Shown: positions 8,390 to 17,613, counted from the first letter of the stretch. The stretch: 64,000 bases of DNA from Bacillus sp. OV166 (GCF_900177675.1 NZ_FXWM01000001.1:1807001-1871000), one strand, 5' to 3'. Numbers and translations are program-made. The notes: a model not told the origin generated them from the sequence alone.

Positions 8390-8914
8390 ATGAGTGGCTG
8401 TATGAGTGCTCTTGGTGGAATGCCCCAAGCTGAACTAAGTAAAGGACTTAAGCAATTAAAAAGTGAACATCCTCCGTTATTAGGACAATTAGAAGGATTG
8501 TATGACCTAACACAAAAAATTGATCAAGAAATAGATGTAGAAACTAACTTTGCTGCATTAATTACAAAAGTAAAAGAATTTAAAGCAGCATTGGACCCTC
8601 ATTCAGGAAGAGAAGAAGGCGTTCTTTTTCCTATGATGGGTGTATATATCGGGACGACATCTGGACCAATAGCTGTTATGGAATATGAACATGAGCAGGC
8701 AAAAGCAAATATTGGAGAATTTCTTGGAAAAGCAGAAAGTGGTCTTGCGTCTACGGAAGAAACTAAAAAAACAGCTGAACTAATTCAAAATGCCTACTTT
8801 ATTTTAACAGAGCATTTCTCCAAAGAGGAAAATGTTTTGTTCCCAATGGCAGAAAGAATGCTTACAGAAGAGGAAAAGGAAGAATTATACCGTAAAATCC
8901 AAGACATAAAATAA
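8390..8914 (+). CDS. hemerythrin HHE-domain protein
   Basis: 174-residue four-helix protein with a di-iron type ligand set: His27 (KSEHPPL), His71 with Glu75/76 (DPHSGREEGVLFP), His101 (EYEHEQ), and the last-helix motif TEHFSKEENVLFP. Such proteins bind oxygen or NO, or repair iron-sulfur clusters. The frame is open from a TTG at 8384; the ATG at 8390 is chosen because GAGGTG lies 7 nt upstream. The start MSGCMSALGG resembles DUF438/Ric-like oxygen-response proteins but there is no ScdA domain. An Fnr-type box upstream suggests induction when oxygen is low. Confidence 0.88.
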   Translation: MSGCMSALGGMPQAELSKGLKQLKSEHPPLLGQLEGLYDLTQKIDQEIDVETNFAALITKVKEFKAALDPHSGREEGVLFPMMGVYIGTTSGPIAVMEYEHEQAKANIGEFLGKAESGLASTEETKKTAELIQNAYFILTEHFSKEENVLFPMAERMLTEEEKEELYRKIQDIK

Positions 8915-8944
8915 AGGATGGGCCTCTGGCCCATCCTATTTTAC
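8914..8944. terminator. bidirectional terminator between hemerythrin and MFS genes
   Basis: Perfect stem GGATGGGCC-TCT-GGCCCATCC followed by TATTTTA; serves two converging genes. Confidence 0.9.
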
Positions 8945-10176
8945 TTTTGATTCCATTCTTTAACCTTTTGGTCAGTTGGAAGGAGAAACGCAATTAAGCC
9001 TAGAATCGGAAGTACACCGAGCCATGTAATCATCGACTGTAATCCAATCCAGTCTGCTATATAGCCGAGTCCTACAGAACCAATTGCACCCATTCCAAAC
9101 GCAAGTCCTACTGTTAACCCAGACATCGTCCCAATTTTCCCCGGGACTAATTCCTGTGCATATACTACCGTTACAGAAAAACTAGTCATTAAAATAAACC
9201 CAGTAAGTATTAAGAAAATAAATGCCAACGTTGGTGGTACCTGTGGAATTAAAATTGAAAAAGGAATCGTTGCTAACATTGAAAAGGAAATGATTGTTTT
9301 TTTACCAAACCGATCTGAAAGAGGACCTCCAAAAAAAGTACCGACGGCACCGGAAACTAAAAAAGCGAACAGGAATAATTGGGATTGCTTAATCGTAAGG
9401 GCATATTCTTTTATCGCATAAAAGGTATAAAAGTTGGTAATTCCAGAAGAATACCAAGTCCTTGCAAAAATTAATAATAAAATCAATGCTAAGGTATTTT
9501 TTACCTCTTTAGTTATTGCTACATTGTTAGACAAGCTAGTTCTCTTTTTCTTTAGTATATTTGGTGAAGCTATCAACCTGTGATTATACCAATTTGCAAT
9601 ATAAATTAATAAAATCACTGCTAGTGCTGCGACAATCGTAAACCAGGATGCACCAATCTGCCCCAATGGAACCAATATTAGTGCAGTTATTAGTGGAGCC
9701 AATGCTTGACCCGTGTTTCCACCGACCTGATAAATCGACTGTGCCAGTCCGCGTCGATTTCCTGCAGCCATATACGCAACCCGGGAACCTTCCGGGTGAA
9801 ATACTGCTGAACCAAGACCGATGAAAAGGACTGACAAGACAATTAGTCCAAAGTTTGAAGCAAACCCTAATCCAAGAATACCGACTAGAGTGAAAGTCAG
9901 TCCGATCGGCAGTGCGAAAGGCATGGGTTTCTTGTCAGTTATGTAGCCGACCATTGGCTGCAAAACAGATGAGACCATATTTAGGGAAAAAGCAATAATA
10001 CCAAGCTGGGTAAAACTTAGCCCCATTGATTTTTCTAAAATAGGGAACATGGCTGGCACCACAGCTTGAATTGCATCATTCAATAAATGGCACAATCCAA
10101 TAATAAAAAGAATTTTATACATGGTTGATTCAGAAGACTTTGGAGCCTTTGCAGGTAAAACAGCTTGTGAACTCAT
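8941..10176 (-). CDS. MFS transporter, fosmidomycin-resistance (Fsr) type
   Basis: 411-residue major facilitator protein, about 12 membrane helices. The region CHLLNDAIQAVVPAMFPIL (about residues 28-46) with LQPMVGYITDKKPMP, and GSAVFHPEGSRVAYMA around residue 125, are characteristic of the Fsr branch (fosmidomycin and sugar-phosphate-like drug exporters). The start has AGAAGGG at a good distance. It lies divergent from the MhqR-like regulator with 355 nt between them, so shared control is possible but not shown. Substrate unknown. Confidence 0.85.
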   Translation of the reverse strand: MSSQAVLPAKAPKSSESTMYKILFIIGLCHLLNDAIQAVVPAMFPILEKSMGLSFTQLGIIAFSLNMVSSVLQPMVGYITDKKPMPFALPIGLTFTLVGILGLGFASNFGLIVLSVLFIGLGSAVFHPEGSRVAYMAAGNRRGLAQSIYQVGGNTGQALAPLITALILVPLGQIGASWFTIVAALAVILLIYIANWYNHRLIASPNILKKKRTSLSNNVAITKEVKNTLALILLLIFARTWYSSGITNFYTFYAIKEYALTIKQSQLFLFAFLVSGAVGTFFGGPLSDRFGKKTIISFSMLATIPFSILIPQVPPTLAFIFLILTGFILMTSFSVTVVYAQELVPGKIGTMSGLTVGLAFGMGAIGSVGLGYIADWIGLQSMITWLGVLPILGLIAFLLPTDQKVKEWNQK

Positions 10177-10265
10177 AATAATCCCTTCTTTATTAAAAGA
10201 CTAAATGTTTTTATAACCATATCTTACTACCGAACCATAAAAATAAGAAATATTTTATTTTAATT

Positions 10266-10350
10266 ATTTTATAGGCTCTGTCTAACTTGGCCGTTGATTT
10301 CGGCTCCGATCAACGTAGTCTTAAAATCAACAATGACCTTTAACAAGCCA
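10266..10350. repeat. remnant of IS1182-type subterminal hairpin repeat
   Basis: TATAGGCTCTGTCTAACTTG, then CGTTGATTTCGGCTCCGATC, then AAAATCAACAATGACC, follow the same order as the left end of the IS1182-derived element at 25880-26040 but with the GC-rich core removed. Probably a decayed solo copy. Confidence 0.5.
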
Positions 10351-10422
10351 TCTAATTAAAAAATTCCTATCATGCATCTATTTCTCTTGGATACGAAATA
10401 TTCCTGATTTTTTTAGAGTGAA

Positions 10423-10468
10423 TTGACATTTCTTAAAAATTTTTTTATAATAATCTTGAAATCAAGAT
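10423..10468 (+). promoter_or_regulatory. consensus sigma-A promoter with MhqR-type operator
   Basis: TTGACA (10423-10428), 17-bp spacer, TATAAT (10446-10451): a perfect consensus promoter. Directly downstream, over the expected start point, is the perfect inverted repeat ATCTTGA-AA-TCAAGAT (10453-10468). The B. subtilis MhqR operator, as I recall it, has the same arm-2-arm geometry (ATCTCGA-AT-TCGAGAT). The position fits autorepression. Confidence 0.8.
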
Positions 10469-10531
10469 ATTTTATTCATATTGATACCTCAAAGTAAGTC
10501 TAATTTATAAACCTAAAAGGATGAGTTTTTT

Positions 10532-10972
10532 ATGGAAAATAATTCAACTGCTAATTCATTAAAGCTTTTTATAGTCCTTTCAAGAGCGTATAAAGCAATT
10601 AACGAGCATGTAAATAAAGTAATCCAGGCCAGTGGTTTAAATCCAACTGAATTTGCAGTTTTGGAGCTCCTTTACCATAAAGGTGATCAGCCAATGCAGC
10701 AAATAGGCGGGAAAATATTACTTGCAAGCGGAAGCATTACTTACGTGGTCGACAAACTTGAACAAAAAGGGATGTTAAGAAGAATTGCCTGTCCGAAGGA
10801 CCGACGAGTCACTTATGCACAAATAACTGAAGATGGGAAAAAGTTTATCCAGGATATTTTTCCTGAACATGCTGAGCAAATTGATAAACTCATGTCATCA
10901 CTGACTGAAACTGAAAAACTGGAAGCAATTGACCTGTTGAAAAAACTAGGGTTGCCTGCTGGAAAGTTCTAA
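10532..10972 (+). CDS. mhqR: MarR-family regulator, MhqR-like
   Basis: 146-residue winged-helix repressor. LNPTEFAVLELLYHKGDQPMQQIG (split here: LNPTEFAVLELLYHKG then DQPMQQIG) and ILLASGSITYVVDKLEQKG form the DNA-binding helices, and CPKDRRVTYAQIT is the wing. The pattern resembles B. subtilis MhqR (YkvE), which represses quinone- and azo-compound detoxification genes. An MhqR-type palindrome sits on its own promoter. An AzoR-type azoreductase lies in the window at 20.6 kb but I see no operator in front of it. A different MarR paralogue remains possible. Confidence 0.75.
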   Translation: MENNSTANSLKLFIVLSRAYKAINEHVNKVIQASGLNPTEFAVLELLYHKGDQPMQQIGGKILLASGSITYVVDKLEQKGMLRRIACPKDRRVTYAQITEDGKKFIQDIFPEHAEQIDKLMSSLTETEKLEAIDLLKKLGLPAGKF

Positions 10973-10999
10973 TACGGCCATTGGGTCGTATTTTTTTTG
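10971..10999 (+). terminator. terminator after mhqR-like gene
   Basis: AATACGGCC-ATT-GGGTCGTATT followed by eight T residues. Confidence 0.85.
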
Positions 11000-11076
11000 T
11001 TGTTAGGAATGTTAGTGGATAGTATATAATAAAATAGATTGGAAATATTAGCAAAGTACAAAAAGGGGATGGTTCA

Positions 11077-12771
11077 ATGGGGTTTGAGAACTATACATAC
11101 ACACGACCGGATTTAGATGAAGTAACTGAAAAATTTCATTTGGCACTTGAGAGCCTAAAAAATGCTGAATCGGTTGAAGAACAAAGCAGGGTAATGAATG
11201 AGATTAATAAGCTAAGAAATGATCTAGGTACTATGTTCAACCTTTGTTATATTCGTCATTCTATTGATACAAATGATGAGTTTTATAAGGATGAACAGGA
11301 TTTTATGGATGAAATCCAGCCTGAAGTTGAAGGGTTAGTAACTAAGTATTATCAAGTGCTTGTAAATTCTAAGTTCCGTCCTGAATTAGAAGAGAAATGG
11401 GGAAAGCAGCTATTTGCCCTAGCTGAAGGACAACTTAAAACATTTAAACCTGAAATTGTGCCCTTACTTCAGAAGGAAAATCGCCTATCAACGGAATATA
11501 CGAAGCTAATGGCTTCGGCAAAGATAGAATTTGAAGGGGAAGAGAGAACATTAGCACAATTAGAACCATTCGCGCAGTCGACTGACAGAAAAATGAGAAA
11601 ACGAGCCAATGAAGCGAAATTTGGTTTTATGGTTGAACATGAAGCAGAGTTTGATCGAATTTATGATGATCTGGTGAAAGTAAGGACAGAAATTGCCGAA
11701 TCACTTGGATTTAATAACTTTGTTGAACTTGGTTATTACAGAATGATGAGAACAGATTATAATGCTGAGATGGTCGCCAATTTCCGCAGTCAAGTGCAGG
11801 ATTTCATTGTTCCGATTGCGACAAAATTAAAAGTACGTCAACAAGAAAGAATCGGACTGGATAAATTAAAGTACTATGATGAAAGCTTTAATTTTCAAAC
11901 TGGTAATGCCACTCCAAAAGGTACTCCGGAATGGATCATAGAAAATGGGCAAAAAATGTATGAAGATCTTTCAGAAGATACGGGGGCATTTTTTCGCTAT
12001 ATGCAAGATAATCATTTGATGGATCTTGTTGCCAAGAAGGGTAAAGCCGGCGGAGGCTACTGTACGTTTATAGAAAATTATAAAGCACCTTTCATTTTTT
12101 CTAATTTTAACGGAACGTCCGGGGATATTGATGTCCTGACACATGAGGCAGGTCATGCTTTCCAAGTGTATTCAAGCCGTCATTTTGAGATTCCCGAATA
12201 CGCATGGCCAACCTATGAAGCATGTGAAATTCATTCGATGAGTATGGAATTTTTCACATGGCCATGGATGGACTTGTTCTTTAAGGAAGACACCGATAAA
12301 TACAAGTTTTCACATTTAAGTGATGCCCTATTATTCTTGCCATATGGGGTTTCGGTTGATGAATTTCAACATTGGGTCTATGAAAACCCAGAAGCTACTC
12401 CAAAAGAGCGTAAGCTCCAGTGGCGTGAGATTGAGAAAAAATATTTGCCGCATAAAGATTATGACGGAAATGAATACCTAGAGAATGGCGGCTTCTGGCA
12501 GCGCCAAGGGCATATCTATAATTCGCCATTTTATTATATTGATTATACGCTCGCCCAAATTTGTGCTTTCCAATTCTGGAAGCGTTCAAGAGAGAATCAA
12601 GATGAAGCTTGGGCAGATTATGTGAAGCTTTGTAAGCTAGGCGGGAGTATGTCATTCACAAAGTTAGTCGAGGCAGCAAATCTAATCTCTCCTTTTGAAG
12701 TTGGTTGTGTAGAGTCAGTTGTGGGTGTAATTGATGATTGGTTAAAATCTGTGGATGATAAAAATCTATAG
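11077..12771 (+). CDS. M3-family oligoendopeptidase
   Basis: 564-residue cytoplasmic zinc peptidase of the PepF/thimet family that degrades short peptides. The zinc motif HEAGH is at residues 356-360 (LTHEAGHAFQ), with the third ligand expected in YEACEIHSMSMEFF some 25 residues later. Length fits the shorter M3 oligoendopeptidase group (PepF itself is about 600 aa). Monocistronic: ATG behind AAAAGGGG, own terminator shared with clpE. Confidence 0.9.
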   Translation: MGFENYTYTRPDLDEVTEKFHLALESLKNAESVEEQSRVMNEINKLRNDLGTMFNLCYIRHSIDTNDEFYKDEQDFMDEIQPEVEGLVTKYYQVLVNSKFRPELEEKWGKQLFALAEGQLKTFKPEIVPLLQKENRLSTEYTKLMASAKIEFEGEERTLAQLEPFAQSTDRKMRKRANEAKFGFMVEHEAEFDRIYDDLVKVRTEIAESLGFNNFVELGYYRMMRTDYNAEMVANFRSQVQDFIVPIATKLKVRQQERIGLDKLKYYDESFNFQTGNATPKGTPEWIIENGQKMYEDLSEDTGAFFRYMQDNHLMDLVAKKGKAGGGYCTFIENYKAPFIFSNFNGTSGDIDVLTHEAGHAFQVYSSRHFEIPEYAWPTYEACEIHSMSMEFFTWPWMDLFFKEDTDKYKFSHLSDALLFLPYGVSVDEFQHWVYENPEATPKERKLQWREIEKKYLPHKDYDGNEYLENGGFWQRQGHIYNSPFYYIDYTLAQICAFQFWKRSRENQDEAWADYVKLCKLGGSMSFTKLVEAANLISPFEVGCVESVVGVIDDWLKSVDDKNL

Positions 12772-12779
12772 TTAAATGA

Positions 12780-12815
12780 AAAAAGCGAAGCCGTTCAAGA
12801 AATGGCTTCGCTTTT
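12780..12815. terminator. bidirectional terminator between M3 peptidase and clpE
   Basis: AAAAGCGAAGCC / GGCTTCGCTTTT stem with an 11-nt loop; serves both converging genes. Confidence 0.9.
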
Positions 12816-12818
12816 GAC

Positions 12819-14972
12819 CTATTTAAGAGAAGTTACTTTAGAAACTACTTTGAGCTGATTTTCTTCAACAACGGCAGATAATTTTTTAGTATCTGGTTCC
12901 TCTAAGATAAAATCAGCAATTTTATCTTCAAGTTCTTCTTGGATTACGCGGCGGAGCGGGCGTGCCCCAAATGCGGGGTGGTACCCAAGCATAGCTAGCT
13001 TTTCTTTTGCTTCTGTTGTAATGGTTAATTCAATCTTTTGCTCAGTAAGTGTTACTTGTAATTCACTAATCATTAAATCGACAATATAGAGGATATGCTC
13101 TTTACCGAGTGAATTGAATTCAATGATACTATCGAAACGATTTAAGAATTCTGGCTTAAAGAAGCCGCCTAACGAGTCAAGTATACTTGCTTCTTCGATC
13201 GCCTCTGTTGTACCAAATCCAACATGAACTGTCTTGTGGCCCACACCAGCATTGCTTGTCATAATGATAACAGTATCCTTAAAGCTGACAATTCTTCCTT
13301 GACTGTCTGTGAGTCGGCCATCTTCAAGAATTTGCAGGAACAGATGCTGGACATCTGGATGTGCCTTTTCAATTTCATCTAATAAAATAATGCTATATGG
13401 ATTTCTCCTCACTTTTTCGGTTAGCTGTCCAGCCTCTTCATGACCTACATAGCCAGGAGGTGAGCCGATTAATTTGGAGACGCTGTGTTTTTCCATGTAT
13501 TCGCTCATATCAAGGCGGATCATCGAATCCTTAGATCCAAATAATTCCTCAGCAAGGGTTTTGGTCAACTCTGTTTTTCCGACGCCGGTTGGTCCAACAA
13601 ATAAAAAGGAACCAATTGGGCGATGCTTTGATTTTAAGCCGGCTCGACTACGTCTAATCGCTTTAGCAACTTTATTTACAGCCTTTTCCTGGCCAATAAC
13701 CTTTTGGTTAAGATTTACTTCTAATGCCTTCATTTTTAGCTGCTCATCTTGTTGCAGCTTTCCAACAGGTATCCCTGTTTTTTGTTCGATGATTTCTTGT
13801 ATAAGCCCTACATCAACGATGGGTCTTTCAGAGCTTGATATTAAATGTAAAGACTTTTCAAGGTTTGTTTCTTCATCGCGAAGGGATGCTGCCTTTTCAT
13901 ACTGCTCATTTTTAAGTGCTTCTTCCTTCTCAGCAGCAATCTCTTTTAGACGTATTTCAATTTGTTCATTGCTCTTATAATCCGAAACTAGGTTTAATTT
14001 CGAGCCAGCTTCATCAAGCAAATCGATGGCTTTGTCAGGTAAAAAGCGGTCTTGAATATAGCGCTGAGACAATTGAACACAGGAAAGGATTGCTTCATCA
14101 GAATAGACGACTTCATGATAATCCTCATACTTCTTTTGTATCCCTTTTAATATATCAATCGCAGCTTCGGCAGTCGGTTCAAGTACATGAACTGGTTGGA
14201 AGCGCCGTTCCAGAGCAGAATCTTTTTCGATTTGGCGATATTCTTTTAATGTGGTTGCACCAACCACCTGAAGTTCTCCACGAGCAAGGGCAGGCTTTAA
14301 AATGTTGCCGGCATCCATAGAGCCTTCAGCAGAGCCAGCACCTACTAGCAGATGAATCTCATCGATGAAAAGGATAATATTTTTCCGCTCCTGTAATTCG
14401 GAAATGATTTGCTTCATTCTTTCCTCAAATTGGCCACGGATTCCTGTATTGGCAACAAGAGAAGCGACGTCAAGCAAATATACCTCTTTCCCCCGTAACT
14501 TACCTGGGACATCTCCTTCAGAAATTTTCTGGGCAAGACCTTCAGCAATTGCAGTCTTCCCGACCCCTGGTTCACCAATTAATACCGGATTATTCTTATT
14601 TCGTCTGTTTAGTATTTCAATGACACGCATTACTTCTCCATCGCGGCCGATGACAGGATCTATCAACCCCGCTTTTGCCATTTGGGTTAAATTACGTCCG
14701 AATTGCTCAATAAAGCCACCTTTTCCGGTTTTTCTTCCCGTTTGTTGTGGAGGATGAATGCTATCATCCTTATCATGAGAAGCGTTATTCATGAACAGAT
14801 TTTCAAATGGGAAGCTTGGATAAGAATTCATCTTTGGACCAAAACCTGCACCTAAAGTTTGCTTTTCTTTTGTATAGCATTCGTGACAGAGTTTGATTTC
14901 CTTACGTTGTCCGTTAATAATCATATTTAATTGAATGTTTGCATGGTTCTCATTACATTTTTGACAAAGCAT
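12819..14972 (-). CDS. clpE: ATP-dependent Clp protease ATP-binding subunit ClpE
   Basis: HSP100 unfoldase of 717 aa that feeds ClpP and disaggregates proteins after heat stress. In order: N-terminal zinc finger (MLCQKCNEN ... CHECY, two CxxC pairs), AAA+ module 1 with GEPGVGKT near residue 135, a UVR-like coiled region ([11 protein letters not shown]), and AAA+ module 2 with GPTGVGKT near residue 455. The zinc finger plus UVR identifies ClpE rather than ClpC. The frame opens at TTG 14978, but that is only 4 nt from AAGGAGG; ATG at 14972 is at 10 nt. Two CtsR operators overlap its promoter. Confidence 0.96.
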   Translation of the reverse strand: MLCQKCNENHANIQLNMIINGQRKEIKLCHECYTKEKQTLGAGFGPKMNSYPSFPFENLFMNNASHDKDDSIHPPQQTGRKTGKGGFIEQFGRNLTQMAKAGLIDPVIGRDGEVMRVIEILNRRNKNNPVLIGEPGVGKTAIAEGLAQKISEGDVPGKLRGKEVYLLDVASLVANTGIRGQFEERMKQIISELQERKNIILFIDEIHLLVGAGSAEGSMDAGNILKPALARGELQVVGATTLKEYRQIEKDSALERRFQPVHVLEPTAEAAIDILKGIQKKYEDYHEVVYSDEAILSCVQLSQRYIQDRFLPDKAIDLLDEAGSKLNLVSDYKSNEQIEIRLKEIAAEKEEALKNEQYEKAASLRDEETNLEKSLHLISSSERPIVDVGLIQEIIEQKTGIPVGKLQQDEQLKMKALEVNLNQKVIGQEKAVNKVAKAIRRSRAGLKSKHRPIGSFLFVGPTGVGKTELTKTLAEELFGSKDSMIRLDMSEYMEKHSVSKLIGSPPGYVGHEEAGQLTEKVRRNPYSIILLDEIEKAHPDVQHLFLQILEDGRLTDSQGRIVSFKDTVIIMTSNAGVGHKTVHVGFGTTEAIEEASILDSLGGFFKPEFLNRFDSIIEFNSLGKEHILYIVDLMISELQVTLTEQKIELTITTEAKEKLAMLGYHPAFGARPLRRVIQEELEDKIADFILEEPDTKKLSAVVEENQLKVVSKVTSLK

Positions 14973-15009
14973 AAGCAAATTACCTCCTTGTAAAGATTCA
15001 TATTTTCAC

Positions 15010-15071
15010 TTTGACTTTGACTATATTTGACCTTATGACGATAGTATACTCTGACCTTTTTTGACTTTCAA
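15010..15071 (-). promoter_or_regulatory. clpE promoter with two CtsR operators
   Basis: On the minus strand: TTGAAA (15066-15071), 17-bp spacer, TATACT (15043-15048). CtsR heptad pairs (RGTCAAA-N3-RGTCAAA) are AGTCAAA-AAA-GGTCAGA at 15050-15066, filling the spacer, and GGTCAAA-TAT-AGTCAAA at 15016-15032, downstream of the start point; a third half-site AGTCAAA lies at 15010-15016. The arrangement fits tight repression by CtsR. Confidence 0.9.
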
Positions 15072-15164
15072 GAAATTTGTTTTTGGTAATGCTTGCTATT
15101 TCAGGAAAAAAGCTCGTCTTTGTTTGTCCTTATCATCATATATTGATGTTAAGGAGGAGATGAT

Positions 15165-16214
15165 GTGAAAAGGGATTGGACTCAAGCATTTCAGATTGCG
15201 GCGGTCTATGTAGGCACTGTAGTAGGCGCTGGATTCGCCACGGGAAAAGAAATCGTTGAATTTTTTTCGCGGTTTGGTTTCTTTGGCTTAATAAGTATAT
15301 TGATGAGCGGATATCTCTTTATTTCATTGGGTTCAAAATTAATGAGAATGGCTGCACTTATAGATGCAAAATCTTATCAAGAGTTTAATGAGTACTTGTT
15401 TGGCAAATGGCCTGGTCGTGTCATTAACGTCTTTATGCTATTTATGCTTCTTGGTGTTAGTGCAGTGATGCTTTCAGGGGCTGGGGCAATTTTTGAGGAA
15501 CAGTTAAATCTGCCCAAAGCAGTCGGTGTTTTCCTGACAATTTTTTTATCCTTTTTAGTCATGCTAGTTGGAACAAAAGGTCTTTTTGCTGTCAACACGT
15601 TTGTTGTTCCGGTAATGATCACATTCAGCATAATTTTAATGTTCTATTCCATTCAAATGCCCAACTTTCTCAATCAATTATTATTTGTTCCTCATTCCAA
15701 CGATGGCTGGAAAAGTGTGATAGCACCATTTTCATATGTGGCATTGAATCTGGGGCTATCACAAGCCGTTTTAGTACCGATTGCAACAGAGGTAAAGGAT
15801 GATTGGACGATCAAATGGGGAGGGATTCTTGGGGGTGCTGCTTTAACCGTGATATTGATTGCTGGTCATTTCACTTTAATCATGCTTCCTAATTTGGAAC
15901 AGTATAATATTCCAATGGCAATTGTTATGAAAAACTTAGCCCCTTTTTTTTATTGGATTTTTGTTCTCGTTATTTATGGAGAGATTTTTACTTCTGTGAT
16001 TGGAAATGTCTTTGGACTGGACCGACAATTGAAGCAATATTTGCCCATTCCGACAATGGTGTCGGTTACGCTTATTTTTATTGTTTCCTACCTGATTAGT
16101 CTTGTGAATTACGGTACGTTGCTATCCTATTTGTATCCATTGTTTGGTTACATCTGCATGATTTTTTTTATTTTACTATGGATGAAACCATTTACACCAT
16201 GTATAAGAAAATAG
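15165..16214 (+). CDS. ykvI: YkvI-family membrane protein
   Basis: 349-residue integral membrane protein with about 10 hydrophobic helices, distantly like APC/LeuT-fold transporters. The N-terminal AAVYVGTVVGAGFATGKEI is the family hallmark. GTG start behind AAGGAGGAGATGAT. In B. subtilis ykvI also lies next to clpE. Substrate unknown; an amino-acid-like carrier is only a guess from the fold. Confidence 0.85.
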   Translation: MKRDWTQAFQIAAVYVGTVVGAGFATGKEIVEFFSRFGFFGLISILMSGYLFISLGSKLMRMAALIDAKSYQEFNEYLFGKWPGRVINVFMLFMLLGVSAVMLSGAGAIFEEQLNLPKAVGVFLTIFLSFLVMLVGTKGLFAVNTFVVPVMITFSIILMFYSIQMPNFLNQLLFVPHSNDGWKSVIAPFSYVALNLGLSQAVLVPIATEVKDDWTIKWGGILGGAALTVILIAGHFTLIMLPNLEQYNIPMAIVMKNLAPFFYWIFVLVIYGEIFTSVIGNVFGLDRQLKQYLPIPTMVSVTLIFIVSYLISLVNYGTLLSYLYPLFGYICMIFFILLWMKPFTPCIRK

Positions 16215-16248
16215 AAAAGCAGGTGTCCACCAGACACACTGCTTTTCT
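16213..16248. terminator. bidirectional terminator, ykvI / CPBP gene
   Basis: AGAAAAGCAG ... CTGCTTTTCT with an inner TGTC/GACA stem. Confidence 0.85.
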
Positions 16249-16858
16249 AATTAAAAGGCAAAATAATAAAAATCAAAAGGTCAAAAATGATATGAGAAAC
16301 AATAACCAAAGGCATACTCTTTTTTAAAAAATAAAGATATCCCCACACAAAACCAGAAATAAAGGCAGCAAGAACTAATAAAAATGAGCCCGAATAAATA
16401 TGGACGGAAGCGTACAGAATTGATGCAGACAAAATACTTACAACCGGATTTAAGTATTTCGAGAGTCTTTTTTGGATAAATCCACGCCAGAAAAGTTCTT
16501 CGCCAGGTGCCGCAACTAAAACAAGCGCAAGGTACTGCCAAAATAAGGATGGGGCATACCAATAATAGAGATTTTTAATGCTTGTACCAATTGGCAGCTG
16601 AAGTATTTCCATTCCCCATATACCAGCCCGAAAGACAAAATATAATAAGAAACCGGATATTGATCCTATTAGGATAAATTGAATAAATGATACTTCATCA
16701 TCCACCTCGTCTTGAAAGGTTGAGTATGCGATGAGTACCAGAACTGATCCTGAAAATATATACCAAAAGATCGCTCTATCATGAAATGAAAAAAATAAAA
16801 GAACGTGAGCAATAATAAAACCAATAAGTATGCGAGGGTCTAGGAAGAATTTTTTCAT
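16247..16858 (-). CDS. CPBP-family (CAAX-like) intramembrane metalloprotease
   Basis: 203-residue membrane protein with about six helices. The Abi/CPBP catalytic motif is seen as APGEELFWRGFIQKRL (about residues 116-131), and histidines of motifs 2 and 3 as YASVHIYSGS and VSHIIFD. Family members process prenylated or other membrane peptides and are often linked to bacteriocin immunity or surface-protein processing; nothing nearby suggests which. RBS AAGGAG before the ATG. Confidence 0.85.
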   Translation of the reverse strand: MKKFFLDPRILIGFIIAHVLLFFSFHDRAIFWYIFSGSVLVLIAYSTFQDEVDDEVSFIQFILIGSISGFLLYFVFRAGIWGMEILQLPIGTSIKNLYYWYAPSLFWQYLALVLVAAPGEELFWRGFIQKRLSKYLNPVVSILSASILYASVHIYSGSFLLVLAAFISGFVWGYLYFLKKSMPLVIVSHIIFDLLIFIILPFN

Positions 16859-17002
16859 TATCGCGATCTCCTTTTCGAAACAATAAAATTTATTTTATCA
16901 AATTAGTTTTTCAAATGGAAATCATTACATCACCCCTTTCCCCATTTTTATAGGTTAGAACACCAAGAAAAGAAAAAAATAATAAAGAAGGGAGTGAAAG
17001 GG

Positions 17003-17122
17003 ATGAGCAAATCAAAGAGTGAACAAGAACGAGAATGGACAGTTAGGAAACAAGATCAAAATCCTCATGGGAAAGTCAAAAGTTTAAAGCAGTTATCAAA
17101 GGAAGCTGGAAAAGGCGAATAA
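17003..17122 (+). CDS. small conserved-looking protein, 39 aa
   Basis: Short hydrophilic frame: starts MSKSKSEQEREWTVRKQ, then QNPHGKVKSLKQLSKEAGKG. It has a strong AAGGGAG 8 nt before the ATG and is followed at once by a terminator, which argues for translation. It resembles a class of very small Bacillus proteins with the NPHGKVKS core (I believe DUF6254, not verified). No function known. Confidence 0.65.
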   Translation: MSKSKSEQEREWTVRKQDQNPHGKVKSLKQLSKEAGKGE

Positions 17123-17133
17123 CGGTTTAAAAA

Positions 17134-17163
17134 AAAAGGCAGCCATGGTTAGACTGCCTTTTC
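17134..17163. terminator. bidirectional terminator, small ORF / ykvS
   Basis: AAAGGCAG / CTGCCTTT stem, A run before and T run after. Confidence 0.85.
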
Positions 17164-17177
17164 TATAATTCTATTAA

Positions 17178-17366
17178 TTAATAAGCGCTTTCTTTTACAA
17201 CCTTATAGTTTTTGTGATTAACAACTGTTCGTTGATCCAATTCTAAATCACGATAATTGTCCATAAATGTTAGGTCGACTATGACAGAATTTTCATTTAC
17301 CTTTTCAACAATCCCCTTTAGACCACCGCGGAATTCTATGATATTTCCTACTTCTGCTTTTCTCAT
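17178..17366 (-). CDS. ykvS: YkvS family protein (DUF2187)
   Basis: 62-residue beta-rich protein, start MRKAEVGNIIEFRGGLKGIV, typical of the DUF2187 small barrel (KOW/SH3-like). Function unknown. Position agrees with ykvS of B. subtilis. RBS AGGAGAGA before the ATG. Confidence 0.85.
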   Translation of the reverse strand: MRKAEVGNIIEFRGGLKGIVEKVNENSVIVDLTFMDNYRDLELDQRTVVNHKNYKVVKESAY

Positions 17367-17520
17367 TTTAGTCTCTCTCCTTTACCTCAAAAACTATAAT
17401 AAAATCCAGTTAAATAACAGTTTGCACTACTTTATTCATTTCGTAAAGGCTTTTATTTGACAATTATGTTAATTCTTTATAAACATTTTAATTATATGAG
17501 AAAATAGGCCATAAAAGAAT

Positions 17521-17534
17521 CGGTAACGCTTTCA
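17521..17534 (-). promoter_or_regulatory. candidate cre box
   Basis: Minus-strand reading TGAAAGCGTTACCG matches 13 of 14 positions of TGWAARCGYTWNCW. It lies 80 nt before the 64-aa ORF at 17614 and about 400 nt before the ptsH promoter, so the small ORF is the likelier target. Confidence 0.55.
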
Positions 17535-17613
17535 AAAGTTATCGTAAGTTTCGAAAATTGGCTTAATAAAAGTCATATACGTTAATATAAACAGGTAAAG
17601 GTGGTGCGACAGA

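Noticed and set aside
13474..14757. Three long plus-strand frames opposite clpE
   Set aside because: They are complementary-strand shadows of the strongly coding clpE gene, without ribosome binding sites.
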